Source: Actinomycetota bacterium
GTDB taxonomy: Bacteria > Actinomycetota > Acidimicrobiia > Acidimicrobiales > MedAcidi-G1
NCBI GenBank assembly: GCA_018673475.1
Contig: JABHCN010000063.1
Location: 1 to 49,471, forward strand
Direction: 5' to 3'
Length of the DNA stretch: 49,471 nt
How positions within the stretch are numbered: the stretch's first letter is position 1; each line of letters opens with the position of its first letter. Below, piece by piece: positions 36,326 to 45,348 of the stretch. The translations under genes and the position numbers were made by a program. Below the pieces are notes generated by a model. That model ran no database searches. It was not told the origin of the DNA and saw only the letters and a list, made by a program, of their open reading frames with translations.

Positions 36326-38128
36326 TCAGGTGGCGCACTCTGAGTCGCCGATCTCGGCCACGTAGGGGCCGGTCTCGTCGAAGTCCACGTAGTGGGCGGG
36401 GCCCTCGTCGGGGGTGGGGAACACGTCGAGGTCCTTCAGGGCGGTGGCGACTGCGGGTGCACCACCCGAGCGTTCAAGCCACCGGTGGAACGGTTCGCCG
36501 GCCTCTCTCTGGTCGACGAAGCGGCTGATGACCCTGACGGCTGCCTCGGGGGCGTTCTTGGCCGGAAGCCTCAGCGCCTTTTGTCCGAACTGGATCTGCT
36601 GGTCACCCACGTGGCCACCCAGCAGCATCTGGTAGCCGGGTGCTGCCTTTCCGTGTGCTCTCCGTTCTGCTCCGAAGAAGCCGATGTCGGCGGTGTGGTG
36701 CTGACCGCAGCTGTTCGTGCATCCGGAGATGTTGGTGCGTACACCACCCACCTCGGCGAGGCCGGCCTCGTCGAGGGCGTCGCCGATCGCCTGGGCCAGG
36801 CCCCGGCTCTGGGTGACGGCGAGGTTGCAGGTGTCTGCTCCGGGGCAGGCCACGACGTCGCGCGAGAGCTCCGCTCCGGGTCTGGCCATGCCGGCGGCTT
36901 CGAGCAGTTCGAACAGTGCCGGTAGCTGGTGTTCGCCGAGGTTGCGGACGATGAAGTTCTGCCTGTTGGTGACGCGGATCTCCACGCCGAGGTCGCGTAC
37001 GACGGCTGCCATGGCCCGGAACTGGTCGCCGGTGATGTCGCCGAGGGGGCACCACGCGTAGGCGGAGACGGTGCCGTTGCCGATTCCCCGAACCACGTTG
37101 GCTTCGGCCCAGCGGTCATAGGGGGCCCTGGCGCCGATGCTGACGGGAACGCCGTGGCCAACCGGGGTGGGTGTGGCGCCGGGCGCAACTCCGGCTGGCG
37201 TGTCGCCCCATTCGGTGACCACACTGGGAATCCCGCCGGGCCACGTTGCCGATGCGGGTAGGAGTTTCCTGGTGGCGAAGATGCGCCTTCGGACCTCTTC
37301 GATGCCCAGCTGGTCGACGACCCATTTCATGCGGGCGCGTAGCTTGTTGTCGCGGTTGCCGGTCTGGTCGAAGACCCGCAGGATGGATTCGATCGTGGGG
37401 AGCAGGTTCTCCCTGGTCGTGAACTCCTCGAGTGCCAGTGCTGGGAACGGCGTGGTGCCGAGACCACCGGCTATGTAGACGCGAAAGCCCTGTTCGACGC
37501 TGCCGTCGTCGAAGGTGCGGCTGGTAGCGACGATACCTGCGTCGTTGAACATGGCTTGGCCGCAGTCGGTGGCACATCCGGAGAAGTTGATCTTGAACTT
37601 GCGGGGTAGGCGCTGGGCGATCGGGTTGCGTACGAAGTGCCTGTAGGCGGCCTCGGCCCATGCGGTTATGTCGAGCACCTCGAAGGGGCATGCCCCGGCA
37701 AGGTGGCAGCCCTGCACGTTGCGGACGGTGTCGCCGCAGGCCTCGCGGGTTGTCAGGCCGACCGAGGCCAGCTTCTTCATCACCTCGGGGACCTCGGTCA
37801 GCTCCACGAAGTGGAACTGCAGGTTCTGGCGTGTGGTGATGTGTCCCCAGCCGCGGCTGTGGTCCTCGACCACCGATCCCAGCATGTCGAGCTGGTCGGC
37901 GGTCATGGACCCGTAGGGAACCTTGACGCGCACCATCTGGTTGGTGCCTCCCTGACGTTGGCCGTAGATGCCGTTGTTGAGGCGGAAGACGCGGAACACG
38001 TCCTCGTCGACTCGTCCCGACTGGTAGCCGGCCAGCATCTCCTCGAACTTGGCTATGTCGGCCTCGATGTCGGGGTCTATGGGCGCAGCGGGGATGGTCG
38101 GCGCGTTGGGGCTGGTCAGTTGGGCCAT
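36326..38128 (-). CDS. sir: Ferredoxin-dependent sulfite (nitrite) reductase, siroheme type
   Basis: Six-electron reductase; here it most likely makes sulfide from sulfite. The 600-residue protein has two sulfite/nitrite reductase half-domains and the four [4Fe-4S]-siroheme cysteines C428, C434, C470 and C474 (patterns CPGADTC and SGCTNSC). Sequence alone does not separate sulfite from nitrite reductases. The operon with APS reductase and siroheme-making genes favours sulfite. The start overlaps the end of cobA by 13 nt. Confidence 0.92.
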   Translation of the reverse strand: MAQLTSPNAPTIPAAPIDPDIEADIAKFEEMLAGYQSGRVDEDVFRVFRLNNGIYGQRQGGTNQMVRVKVPYGSMTADQLDMLGSVVEDHSRGWGHITTRQNLQFHFVELTEVPEVMKKLASVGLTTREACGDTVRNVQGCHLAGACPFEVLDITAWAEAAYRHFVRNPIAQRLPRKFKINFSGCATDCGQAMFNDAGIVATSRTFDDGSVEQGFRVYIAGGLGTTPFPALALEEFTTRENLLPTIESILRVFDQTGNRDNKLRARMKWVVDQLGIEEVRRRIFATRKLLPASATWPGGIPSVVTEWGDTPAGVAPGATPTPVGHGVPVSIGARAPYDRWAEANVVRGIGNGTVSAYAWCPLGDITGDQFRAMAAVVRDLGVEIRVTNRQNFIVRNLGEHQLPALFELLEAAGMARPGAELSRDVVACPGADTCNLAVTQSRGLAQAIGDALDEAGLAEVGGVRTNISGCTNSCGQHHTADIGFFGAERRAHGKAAPGYQMLLGGHVGDQQIQFGQKALRLPAKNAPEAAVRVISRFVDQREAGEPFHRWLERSGGAPAVATALKDLDVFPTPDEGPAHYVDFDETGPYVAEIGDSECAT

Positions 38129-38904
38129 TGGGCGCCTCCGTGTTCGGTGGCCAGTTGGGAGATCAGGTCGTCAAAGCCCCTGTCGGTGGTGCCTGAGTCG
38201 GTGACGTCGAGGCCTGCGACGGCTCCGATGACGAGCACGGCGGGGGGGCGAACGGTGAGGTCGGCCATGGCTGCGAGGGTGGTCCTGTGGACCCGCTGGT
38301 GTGGTGTGGTAGCCGACTCGATTGCCGCCACGGGCGTATCGGGAGGGAGGCCTCCGGAGAGCAGGTGCTCGCCGATGACGGCTGTGCGGGTTGCTCCCAT
38401 CAGCACAACGAGGGTTGTTCCCAGCTGGGCCGCTGCCTCCCAGTTGATGGATTGTTCGGATGCGGGGTCCTGGTGTGCGGTGATGACGGTGAAGCCGCTG
38501 GAGTGTCCGCGCATCGTCACGGGGATCCCGGCGGCAGCAGGTCCTGCGATGGCCGAGGTGATGCCCGGTACGACCTCGACGTCGATACCGGCTGTCCGTA
38601 GGGCCTCGGCCTCCTCTCCGCCGCGTCCGAACACGAACGGGTCGCCTCCCTTGAGGCGTACGACGGTGTGGGCCCGACCGGCTGCGTCAAGGAGTATCCG
38701 GTGGATGCGTTCCTGTGCGTCGGCTGGTCCACCGGGTCGTTTGCCCACGTCGATCACCTCGGCCCAGGGGGCGATCAGTGAGAGGACGCCGGTGTCGATC
38801 AGGCGGTCGTGTACGACGATGTCGGCGCTGTCGAGCAGCCTGGCTGCCCTGAGGGTCAACAGGTCCGGGTTGCCGGGGCCGGCGCCTACCAGGTGGACTG
38901 TCAT
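38116..38904 (-). CDS. cobA: Uroporphyrinogen-III C-methyltransferase
   Basis: SAM-dependent methylase that makes precorrin-2 for siroheme. The 262-residue protein opens VHLVGAGPGNPDLLTL and has the GxGG-like GDPFVFGRGGEE motif and the GITSAIAGPAAAGIP region, all typical. ATG 38904 overlaps the stop of sirC (ATGA); upstream in-frame codons would extend into sirC and were not used. In many bacteria this activity is fused to the dehydrogenase as CysG; here they are two adjoining genes. Confidence 0.94.
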   Translation of the reverse strand: MTVHLVGAGPGNPDLLTLRAARLLDSADIVVHDRLIDTGVLSLIAPWAEVIDVGKRPGGPADAQERIHRILLDAAGRAHTVVRLKGGDPFVFGRGGEEAEALRTAGIDVEVVPGITSAIAGPAAAGIPVTMRGHSSGFTVITAHQDPASEQSINWEAAAQLGTTLVVLMGATRTAVIGEHLLSGGLPPDTPVAAIESATTPHQRVHRTTLAAMADLTVRPPAVLVIGAVAGLDVTDSGTTDRGFDDLISQLATEHGGAQWPN

Positions 38905-39551
38905 GGTGCCGGTTCCAGGGTCGGTGTCTCGGGAAGGCCCAGCCCGCATCTCAGGGCGGCACGTGCGGCGTCCAGGTCACCCCGACGCACGGTGTCCACG
39001 AGGGCGTCGTTCAACGCGATGCCCCAGGCTGGTGACTCGCTGGTGCCGGTTGCTTCGCGGAGTTCGGTGCGTACCTCTGAGGCCAGGTCCAGAACGGCGG
39101 CGTGTTCCGGACCGATGTCGTCAAAGAGGCTCTGGCGCAGCCAACGGGACACGGCAGGGCTGTTTCCGTTGGTGGATACGGTTACCTGTAGGTCGCCGTG
39201 TCGGGAGACGGCCGGGAGCGTGAAGGTGCAGCGCTCTGGGTCGTCGGCGCTGTTCAACCAGACTCCGGCCGCCTCGGCGTCACGGTGTACCTGATCGTCC
39301 ACATCGGGGTCACCGGTGGCGGTGACGGCGAGGCGGTACGAGGCCACCTCGCCACGCCGGTAGGGGCGTTCGTGCCACCGGACACCGCTGTCGTCGGCGA
39401 TCTCGTCGACGGCGGTGGGGGCGACCACGGTGACGTCGGCGCCGGCGTCGAGGAGGCCGGCCACCTTGCGGGCGGCGACCGGTCCTGCGCCGACGACGAG
39501 GACGCGCCGACCGGTGAGGTCCAGGTTGACGGGGTAGGGGGTGGGGCTCAC
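38901..39551 (-). CDS. Precorrin-2 dehydrogenase (sirohydrochlorin-forming, SirC/CysG N-terminal type)
   Basis: Oxidises precorrin-2 to sirohydrochlorin on the way to siroheme. The 216-residue protein has the start YPVNLDLTGRRVLVVGAG with an NAD motif, then the FTLPAV segment and NGNSPA typical of the family. GTG 39551 is preferred because it overlaps the cysH stop as GTGA, the coupling seen elsewhere here; ATG 39566 is an alternative. Whether it also inserts iron, as CysG and Met8 do, is not clear. Confidence 0.9.
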   Translation of the reverse strand: MSPTPYPVNLDLTGRRVLVVGAGPVAARKVAGLLDAGADVTVVAPTAVDEIADDSGVRWHERPYRRGEVASYRLAVTATGDPDVDDQVHRDAEAAGVWLNSADDPERCTFTLPAVSRHGDLQVTVSTNGNSPAVSRWLRQSLFDDIGPEHAAVLDLASEVRTELREATGTSESPAWGIALNDALVDTVRRGDLDAARAALRCGLGLPETPTLEPAP

Positions 39552-40243
39552 AGGTGGATCCCGCATTCAGTTCTGGCGGTGCCGGCCCAGCGGCCGCTCC
39601 TGGTTTCGCAGCCGACTGCTGCGCGTTCGGTGCAGGGCCAGCAGCCAATGGAGTCGTAGCCGTCATCGCCGAGGGGGTTCACGATGATCTCTCTGGCCTC
39701 CATGTATGACTCAACGTCGTGTGTGGGCCAGGCGGCGATGGGGTTTACCTTTGTGAGGCCTCGCCTGTCTATGGAGACGATGGGTGTTTCAGTCCGGGTT
39801 GCGCTGTCGGCTCGCCGCATGCCCGACAGCCATGCCGTCTTGCCGGAGAGCGCCTGATCGAGCGGGGCTACTTTTCGTGCGGCACAGCAGGCGTCGGTTC
39901 CGCTGGCCCAGAGGTCCGCTGTGGCCGGGTCGGGTCGCTCGACGCGCAGGTTCATCTCGTAGCGGACCTGCGCCCTGCGCAGTACGTCGAGGGTTTCGGC
40001 GAAGTGGAAGCCGGTGTCCAGGAAGACCACCTCGATGTCGGGGTCAACCTGGAGTGCCAGGTCTACGAGGAGGGTGTCCGAAAAAGAGGTGGCAAGAGCC
40101 AGGTTGCTTCCGAACGTGTTCACGGCCCAGCGGATGATCCGGCTGGGGTGGGCCGTCTCAAAGCCGGCGTTGAGGGAGTGGATCTCTGGGCGCGACAAGG
40201 CCGGTGCTCTGCGTATCTGGACGGTGGTGTCGGATGGTGCCAT
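39548..40243 (-). CDS. cysH: Adenylyl-sulfate (APS) reductase
   Basis: Reduces activated sulfate to sulfite with thioredoxin. The 231-residue protein has the PP-loop-like ATSFSDTLL segment, both cysteine pairs C119-C120 and C201-C204 that bind a [4Fe-4S] cluster, and the catalytic cysteine C227 in the C-terminal ECGIHL. The cluster cysteines mark an APS rather than a PAPS reductase. It heads the four-gene operon with sirC, cobA and sir; the sulfate adenylyltransferase genes are elsewhere. Confidence 0.96.
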   Translation of the reverse strand: MAPSDTTVQIRRAPALSRPEIHSLNAGFETAHPSRIIRWAVNTFGSNLALATSFSDTLLVDLALQVDPDIEVVFLDTGFHFAETLDVLRRAQVRYEMNLRVERPDPATADLWASGTDACCAARKVAPLDQALSGKTAWLSGMRRADSATRTETPIVSIDRRGLTKVNPIAAWPTHDVESYMEAREIIVNPLGDDGYDSIGCWPCTERAAVGCETRSGRWAGTARTECGIHL

Positions 40244-40292
40244 GTCTCTGGTTCTGGTAAAGCCGATAGAGTTGGTCGGGATTAGAAGGACA

Positions 40293-40321
40293 ACCTACAG
40301 AGGGCTGCTCCGAGAATCAAC
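40293..40321 (-). promoter_or_regulatory. Promoter of the cysH-sirC-cobA-sir operon
   Basis: On the minus strand TTGATT (40316-40321) and TAGGTT (40293-40298) are 17 nt apart, the best -35/-10 pair in the window. The leader would be about 43 nt. Confidence 0.6.
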
Positions 40322-40322
40322 A

Positions 40323-40342
40323 CTATTCCGATCAGTTTAGTC
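40323..40342. promoter_or_regulatory. Candidate operator upstream of the cysH promoter
   Basis: A 20-bp imperfect palindrome, ACTATTCCGATCAGTTTAGT, with 12 of 20 bases symmetric and a GATC centre, sits 1 nt upstream of the -35 box. The position suits an activator or a co-operating repressor of sulfur assimilation. Its binding protein is unknown. Confidence 0.4.
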
Positions 40343-40389
40343 AGGTATCTGTCTGGCCTGTCGCGGGGAGTTGATGCCAGAATCCCTGG

Positions 40390-40653
40390 ATGCGCCGCTC
40401 CATTGACGACTATCCGTTCAACTCCGCCGACCTTCCACCGGGATTTGAGGAGGCCGAGTTGGCACCGGTCTCGTGGGCTGTGGCCATCAGCGACGACTAC
40501 GACGATGCCATGCAGCGGGTCATTCTCACCGTCGAGGAGGTGGGAAGCGCCGGTAGGGGGCTGATCGCCCACCTGGCCCCCGAAATAGCCCGCCGGCTGC
40601 GGGGAGCGTTGCGTGATGGCCTCGCTGAGATGGGTGAGCAACCCGGTCGCTGA
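40390..40653 (+). CDS. Small hypothetical protein
   Basis: An 87-residue acidic protein with no recognisable domain, signal peptide or cysteine. Codon use is like neighbouring genes, and CAGAAT, a near-match to the -10 boxes here, ends 6 nt before its ATG. It is divergent from cysH with 146 nt between starts, and the thioesterase begins 36 nt downstream. Probably real, function unknown. Confidence 0.55.
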   Translation: MRRSIDDYPFNSADLPPGFEEAELAPVSWAVAISDDYDDAMQRVILTVEEVGSAGRGLIAHLAPEIARRLRGALRDGLAEMGEQPGR

Positions 40654-40689
40654 CCGCCCACAGCCGCCAAGCCGCTAGACAGAGGGGCC

Positions 40690-41379
40690 ATGGTCGCCAC
40701 TGGTCAGACTCCTGACGGTCCTCCTGCAGCGGAGGAGACCGGTGACTTGGGTCGGGACCTGGCTGATCATGTGAGGGCCCTCGCGGAAGACATGCACCGG
40801 CTGGAGTCCTCGCCGCAGCATCTTGAGGCGGCCAGCCGACTGGTTGCCGAGGCCAGGGGTCGGCTGGGCGACTCGGTGAGGCTGCGCTGGTACGAGGTGT
40901 CCGATGAGGACCTCGACGACGAGGGCCGCTCTCGCCTGCGTGAGGAGCATCGCGAACACAGCCTCTACCGCGGAGGCCACAACCCCCTGGCGCCACCCAT
41001 GACTGTCACCCGCGAAACCGATGCCGAGGGCAGGCAGATTGTCGTGGGGAAGCTCCGCACGGGAAGAACCCGCGAGGGTCCGCCGGGGCGACTCCACGGA
41101 GGATTCCTGGCCGGGCTGTTCGATGACGTCCTGAGCGGCTCACCGGGTCTTGTGGATGCTGGGCCGACGGTTACGGCGCGCCTGGAGGTGCGCTACCGGA
41201 AGGCCACGCCGGTAGACGCCGACCTGCGGCTCGAGGCCTGGGTGGAGAAGCAGTCGGGACGCCGCCTCATAGCGCGGGCCAGGTGCCTGGTGGCGGGCGA
41301 GGTCACGGCCGAGGCTGAGGCCCTGTTCGTGTCCGTGACGCACAGGCCCGACGACCGGGACCAGGAAAGCAGAGGCTGA
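40690..41379 (+). CDS. PaaI-type hotdog thioesterase
   Basis: A 229-residue protein whose second half is a hotdog thioesterase domain: GRLHGGFLAGLFDDVLS carries the conserved HGG and the catalytic Asp of the PaaI group. The first 90 residues are charged and helix-prone and have no clear match. ATG 40690 lies 8 nt after TAGACA, a weak -10. It precedes the LMW phosphatase by 5 nt, so the operon thioesterase-phosphatase-azlC-azlD likely starts here. Substrate unknown. Confidence 0.8.
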   Translation: MVATGQTPDGPPAAEETGDLGRDLADHVRALAEDMHRLESSPQHLEAASRLVAEARGRLGDSVRLRWYEVSDEDLDDEGRSRLREEHREHSLYRGGHNPLAPPMTVTRETDAEGRQIVVGKLRTGRTREGPPGRLHGGFLAGLFDDVLSGSPGLVDAGPTVTARLEVRYRKATPVDADLRLEAWVEKQSGRRLIARARCLVAGEVTAEAEALFVSVTHRPDDRDQESRG

Positions 41380-41384
41380 CCACT

Positions 41385-41891
41385 GTGTCTGATGTCAGGC
41401 CGGTCGTCTGCTTCCTCTGCACGGGCAACGCTGCCAGGTCGGTGATGGCCCGTGTCATGTTCGCCGACCGGGCACCCGGGTACCGAGCGGTAGCGGCTGG
41501 CACCCTGGTTCTCGAGGGCCATCCCATGAGCCAGCGCACCCGTCTGGCCCTCGCCGACCTCAACCTCTCCGACATGGACCACAGGAGCCGCCAGTTTGGT
41601 GACGAGCACGCGGGATCTGACCTGATTGTGGCCATGGAGCCCGGCCACGTTGCCTGGATCAGGCGCCACCACCCCGAGGTGGCGGCTCGAACGGCGACCC
41701 TTCCGAGGCTGGTACGCCACCTACCCACAGCGGGCCCCCTGGACGAGCGCCTGGCAGGCATGGATCTGGCGACTGTCGAGGTCGAGGAGTGGGAGGAGGT
41801 CGTGGACCCTGCCTCGGGCGACCAGGATGTCTTTCACGCCTGTGCAGCCGAGTTGAACGACATGGTCGATCGGCTGGTCGCCCTCCTGTGA
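41385..41891 (+). CDS. Low-molecular-weight protein tyrosine phosphatase / arsenate reductase fold
   Basis: A 168-residue protein with the P-loop CTGNAARS (C-x5-R-S) near the start and the acid Asp in a DPASGD loop, the complete LMW-PTP active site. Members dephosphorylate protein tyrosine or reduce arsenate. No extra cysteine pair typical of the thioredoxin-coupled arsenate reductases is visible, so phosphatase is more likely. Its stop overlaps the azlC start by one base (TGATG). Confidence 0.87.
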   Translation: MSDVRPVVCFLCTGNAARSVMARVMFADRAPGYRAVAAGTLVLEGHPMSQRTRLALADLNLSDMDHRSRQFGDEHAGSDLIVAMEPGHVAWIRRHHPEVAARTATLPRLVRHLPTAGPLDERLAGMDLATVEVEEWEEVVDPASGDQDVFHACAAELNDMVDRLVALL

Positions 41892-42586
41892 TGAGGGGAC
41901 TGGTCGGCCACCGCCACCAGGCCTTCACACTGGCCGCGGCCACGGGCCTCATAGGAATCACCTTCGGCGTCTTCGCCGACACCTCGGGCTTCTCGCTGTA
42001 TCAGGCATCTGCCCTGTCGGTACTCACCTTCACCGGGGCATCGCAGTTCGCGGTCGTTTCGGTGATTGCCGGTGGCGGGAGCACCGCGGCGGCTGTGGGA
42101 AGTGGCCTGCTGCTGGCTGCGCGCAATTCGCTCTACGGGCCGGTCATGGCACCGATGCTGGGTGCTGGAAGGGGGCGCCGGCTGGTGGCCGCCCAGTTCC
42201 TCATTGACGAGACGACGGCCATGGCAACGGCTCAGGAGGATCGGGAACACGGCCGGGATGCCTTTTGGTTCACCGGAATCTGGCTGTTCCTGTTCTGGAA
42301 CACAGGAACGGTCCTCGGAGTGCTCCTGGGCGGGGTGCTCGAGGATCCGGGAGCCTGGGGTCTCGATGCAGCATTTCCGGCAGCGTTCGTGGCCCTCCTG
42401 GTGCCGCACCTGCGAACCAGGCCCGGGCGGGTGACAGCGCTGACGGGTGCCGCCATTGCCGTGGTGGCTGTGCCCACGACGGCCGCCGGACTGCCGATGC
42501 TCCTTGCTGCGGCTGCTGTCGGGCCCGGTCTCTGGGTGGCCGCCAGGTCCAACCGGGCTGGCGGCGACAGCGGAGGGGTCCTGTGA
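41891..42586 (+). CDS. azlC: AzlC branched-chain amino acid exporter, large subunit
   Basis: Membrane component of the two-subunit AzlCD exporter of branched-chain amino acids. The 231-residue protein has about seven hydrophobic helices; the stretches GITFGVFAD, TFTGASQFAVVSVIAGG and LLLAARNSLYG are characteristic. azlD begins inside its stop (GTGA), giving coupled synthesis. The cell also makes these amino acids from ilvDBNC in this window. Confidence 0.92.
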   Translation: MRGLVGHRHQAFTLAAATGLIGITFGVFADTSGFSLYQASALSVLTFTGASQFAVVSVIAGGGSTAAAVGSGLLLAARNSLYGPVMAPMLGAGRGRRLVAAQFLIDETTAMATAQEDREHGRDAFWFTGIWLFLFWNTGTVLGVLLGGVLEDPGAWGLDAAFPAAFVALLVPHLRTRPGRVTALTGAAIAVVAVPTTAAGLPMLLAAAAVGPGLWVAARSNRAGGDSGGVL

Positions 42587-42879
42587 GCTGGGTCGGCGTC
42601 CTCGTGCTCTCGGCGGGTGCCTATCTCTTCAAGTTGATCGGCATGTCAGCTGGCGACCGGTTCAGCCGGCCGCTCGCACCCGTGGCATCGCTGTTGCCGG
42701 CGGCGCTCTTCTCGGCACTGCTGGTGATGATGTCGGTCACCGACGGCTCTTCGTTGACCGTCGACGCCCGACTGTTCGGGGTGTTGGTGGGCGCTGTGGC
42801 AGTCTGGAGGCGGGCGCCGTTTGTCATCGTGGTTCTGGCGGCCATGACCGCCACGGCTCTGTTGCGCCTGGTCACGTGA
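42583..42879 (+). CDS. azlD: AzlD branched-chain amino acid exporter, small subunit
   Basis: A 98-residue protein with three to four hydrophobic helices, the partner of AzlC. The Ala/Leu-rich stretch VASLLPAALFSALLV is characteristic. GTG 42583 overlaps the azlC stop by four bases. Last gene of the operon; the PAQR gene follows with its own -10 box. Confidence 0.9.
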   Translation: MSWVGVLVLSAGAYLFKLIGMSAGDRFSRPLAPVASLLPAALFSALLVMMSVTDGSSLTVDARLFGVLVGAVAVWRRAPFVIVVLAAMTATALLRLVT

Positions 42880-42917
42880 GCAGCCCGGTCCGGCTTATGA
42901 GCACCCTCCCCAGCGTC

Positions 42918-42923
42918 TAGGTT
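42918..42923 (+). promoter_or_regulatory. -10 box of a probable leaderless promoter (PAQR protein)
   Basis: TAGGTT ends 7 nt before the GTG at 42931. Confidence 0.45.
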
Positions 42924-42930
42924 CGTCACC

Positions 42931-43626
42931 GTGGTGGACACACACGACGAGGTTCCCGGCAACGTCTCCGAGTCGGTGAGGCGGTCTCTGGTGTACGGGC
43001 GCCCCCTCTGGCGCGGTGTCATGCACCGGGCGGCCGTGCCGCTGGCGGTGGCCGGTGGCGCAACACTCGTATGGGAGACCCCCCCCGGAGCTGACCGCCT
43101 CGGGGCCGGTGTGTTCGCCGCCGGCGCCCTGTTGATGTTTGTTGCCAGTGCTCTGGTGCACCTGAGGCGCTGGTCAATCTCCGTGTGGGAGATGCTGTTC
43201 AGGTTCGACCATGCGGCAATCTTCATCCTCATCGCCTCCAGCGCCACCCCCGTCGCCGTGTCGAGCCTCGAAGGTCGATCGGCGCAGCTGTTGTTGTGGG
43301 CGACCTGGATAGGTGCCGCCATCGGCGTGACGCTGCGGATGCTTCCGTTCCACCCTCCACGTGGCCTCATGAACACGCTGTTCCTGTCTCTCGGGTGGGT
43401 GCCGATCATGGTGGCACCCGACCTGTTCCGGGCGCTCGACACATCGGTACTTGCGCTGATCGTCGTCGAGGGTCTCCTGTACAGCGGTGGTGCGATCATG
43501 TTGGGTGTCAGGTGGCCGGATCTGTCGCCCAGGGTGTTCGGCTACCACGAGGTATGGCATGCGCTTGTCACCGCTGCCGTTGCGATCCACTTCGTGGTGG
43601 TGGCGATGATTGTCGGCGCCGGCTGA
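42931..43626 (+). CDS. PAQR/hemolysin III family membrane protein
   Basis: A 231-residue seven-helix membrane protein. The family residues are visible: SALVHLRR and RFDHAAIF in the first part, and GYHEVWHALV with HF at the end, supplying the zinc-site His residues. Bacterial members are called hemolysin III (YqfA/TrhA) and resemble adiponectin-receptor amidohydrolases; a ceramidase- or lipid-hydrolase-type activity is possible but unproven. Confidence 0.87.
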   Translation: MVDTHDEVPGNVSESVRRSLVYGRPLWRGVMHRAAVPLAVAGGATLVWETPPGADRLGAGVFAAGALLMFVASALVHLRRWSISVWEMLFRFDHAAIFILIASSATPVAVSSLEGRSAQLLLWATWIGAAIGVTLRMLPFHPPRGLMNTLFLSLGWVPIMVAPDLFRALDTSVLALIVVEGLLYSGGAIMLGVRWPDLSPRVFGYHEVWHALVTAAVAIHFVVVAMIVGAG

Positions 43627-43650
43627 CCGTTCCTCGTCGCACAGGGCCGC

Positions 43651-43656
43651 TACCGT
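43651..43656 (+). promoter_or_regulatory. -10 box of a probable leaderless promoter (lipoprotein)
   Basis: TACCGT ends 8 nt before ATG 43665. Confidence 0.4.
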
Positions 43657-43664
43657 CGCCTTTG

Positions 43665-44048
43665 ATGCGCTTTCCCGTCATGTTGCTGGTTGTGGCCCTG
43701 GGGTCGGTGTCGCTTGTCGCGTGTGGTGACGACCCGGTGACCGAACCGTCCGATGCCACGACCTGCGTCGAGTTGGCCGGGGCGGGTCGTGTGGTTGCCG
43801 AACAGGTCCTCGACAGCCTCGCTGGCCGGACCCTCGCCGACCTTGAGGCCGACGATCCAGAGCATCCCTTTGCCGCTGTCGACCGGTTGATGCGTACATC
43901 TGAGTTTGAGGAACGGGCCCGGCAGTTGGGGTGCGGCCGCGGCGAGCTGGAGGTTGCGGCATGCCTCGCCTATCAGGGTCTGGCCCAAGAGGCCCAGGGT
44001 GACCTGGCCCTCGAGTACCTGGCGCCCTACTTCACCGCCTGTGGCTGA
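43665..44048 (+). CDS. Putative lipoprotein
   Basis: A 127-residue protein with a lipoprotein signal: hydrophobic core after MRF and the lipobox LVAC with Cys20 as the acylated residue. The rest is helix-rich and has four more cysteines (in TTCVEL, LGCGRG, AACLAY and the final ACG). No domain recognised. Stand-alone gene between the PAQR and aminotransferase genes. Confidence 0.65.
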   Translation: MRFPVMLLVVALGSVSLVACGDDPVTEPSDATTCVELAGAGRVVAEQVLDSLAGRTLADLEADDPEHPFAAVDRLMRTSEFEERARQLGCGRGELEVAACLAYQGLAQEAQGDLALEYLAPYFTACG

Positions 44049-44113
44049 TTAGGGCAGCGATCGGTGGACTGCTGCTGGCAGACTGGGGCCAAGCAGCCAA
44101 CCCTGGAGCCCCA

Positions 44114-45313
44114 ATGACAACCCAGCGCCTATCCGCCCGTGTCGGTGCCATCGCCGAGTCGGCGACCATGGCCGTTACCAACAAGGCCCGTGAGCTGCGG
44201 GCGGCCGGTGAGCCTGTCATCGGGTTCGGTGCGGGTGAGCCCGATTTCCCCACGCCGGATCACATCGTTGCCGCGGCCGTTGCGGCCTGTGAGGATCCGG
44301 TCAACCACAAGTACTCGGCGGCGGGCGGACTGCCGGAGCTGAAGGCGGCGCTTGTCGAAAAGACCCAGCGTGATTCGGGGTGGCGCCCCGAGGTTTCCCA
44401 GGTGCTGGTGACCAACGGTGGCAAGCATGCCGTCTACAACACCTGTGCCGCCCTCTTGAACCCCGGCGACGAGGTCCTCTTGCCGGCTCCCTACTGGACC
44501 ACCTACCCGGAGTGCATCGCCCTCGCCGGTGGAACGAGCGTGGTCCTCCAGACCGATGTGGCGTCCGGTTTCCGGGTGACCGTCGATCAGCTGGAGGCGG
44601 CCCGCACCCCGGACACCAAGGCGTTGTTCTTCGTGTCGCCCTCCAACCCGTCCGGCGCGGTCTATCCGGCCGACGAGATCAGGGCCATCGGGGAGTGGGC
44701 GCACGAGCACGGCATCTGGGTGATTGCCGACGAGATCTATGAGCACCTCACCTACGACGGACACGAGCACCATTCCATACGTGCCCTGGTTCCTGATCTG
44801 GCCGACACCTGCGTGGTGCTGAACGGAGTAGCCAAGACCTACGCCATGACCGGCTGGCGCGTGGGCTGGATGATCGGTCCAGCCGACCTGGTCAAGGCTG
44901 CGGCGAACCTGCAGTCGCACGCCACGAGCAACGTGGCAAACGTGTCGCAGCGGGCGGCGTTGGCGGCGGTGGCCGGCGACCTGACCGATGTCGTGGCCAT
45001 GCGCGAGGCCTTCGACAGGCGTCGGGTTGCGATGTCGGGCCTACTCCGTCAGATCGATGGCCTGGAGCTGCTTGAGCCCCAGGGCGCCTTCTATGCCTAC
45101 CCGGACATGTCGGCCCTGCTTGGCCGTGAGATCGCAGGGCGCACCGCTGCTACCACCAACGAGTTGGCCGGCATCATTCTCGATGAGGCCAAGGTGGCGA
45201 TCGTGCCTGGCGAGGCCTTCGGTACCCCCGGCTATGCCCGCCTGTCGTTCGCTCTGGGCGACGCCGACCTCGAAGAGGGCCTCACCCGGGTGGTTGATCT
45301 GTTGAACCGGTAG
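44114..45313 (+). CDS. Class I/II aminotransferase (aspartate aminotransferase-like)
   Basis: PLP enzyme of 399 residues, fold type I subgroup I-gamma. Motifs: [42 protein letters not shown] and the PLP lysine in [16 protein letters not shown]. These match the aspartate/prephenate aminotransferases of thermophiles and Actinobacteria, and aspartate with 2-oxoglutarate is the likely pair. Stand-alone. Confidence 0.92.
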   Translation: MTTQRLSARVGAIAESATMAVTNKARELRAAGEPVIGFGAGEPDFPTPDHIVAAAVAACEDPVNHKYSAAGGLPELKAALVEKTQRDSGWRPEVSQVLVTNGGKHAVYNTCAALLNPGDEVLLPAPYWTTYPECIALAGGTSVVLQTDVASGFRVTVDQLEAARTPDTKALFFVSPSNPSGAVYPADEIRAIGEWAHEHGIWVIADEIYEHLTYDGHEHHSIRALVPDLADTCVVLNGVAKTYAMTGWRVGWMIGPADLVKAAANLQSHATSNVANVSQRAALAAVAGDLTDVVAMREAFDRRRVAMSGLLRQIDGLELLEPQGAFYAYPDMSALLGREIAGRTAATTNELAGIILDEAKVAIVPGEAFGTPGYARLSFALGDADLEEGLTRVVDLLNR

Positions 45314-45332
45314 GCGATTAACGAAGCCAGAG

Positions 45333-45348
45333 GCCCCGTGATCGGGGC
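45333..45348 (+). terminator. Hairpin after the aminotransferase gene
   Basis: GCCCCG-TGAT-CGGGGC, a perfect 6-bp stem starting 20 nt after the stop. It lacks a T-run, so efficiency is uncertain. The rest of the gap to 45486 shows no gene. Confidence 0.4.
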
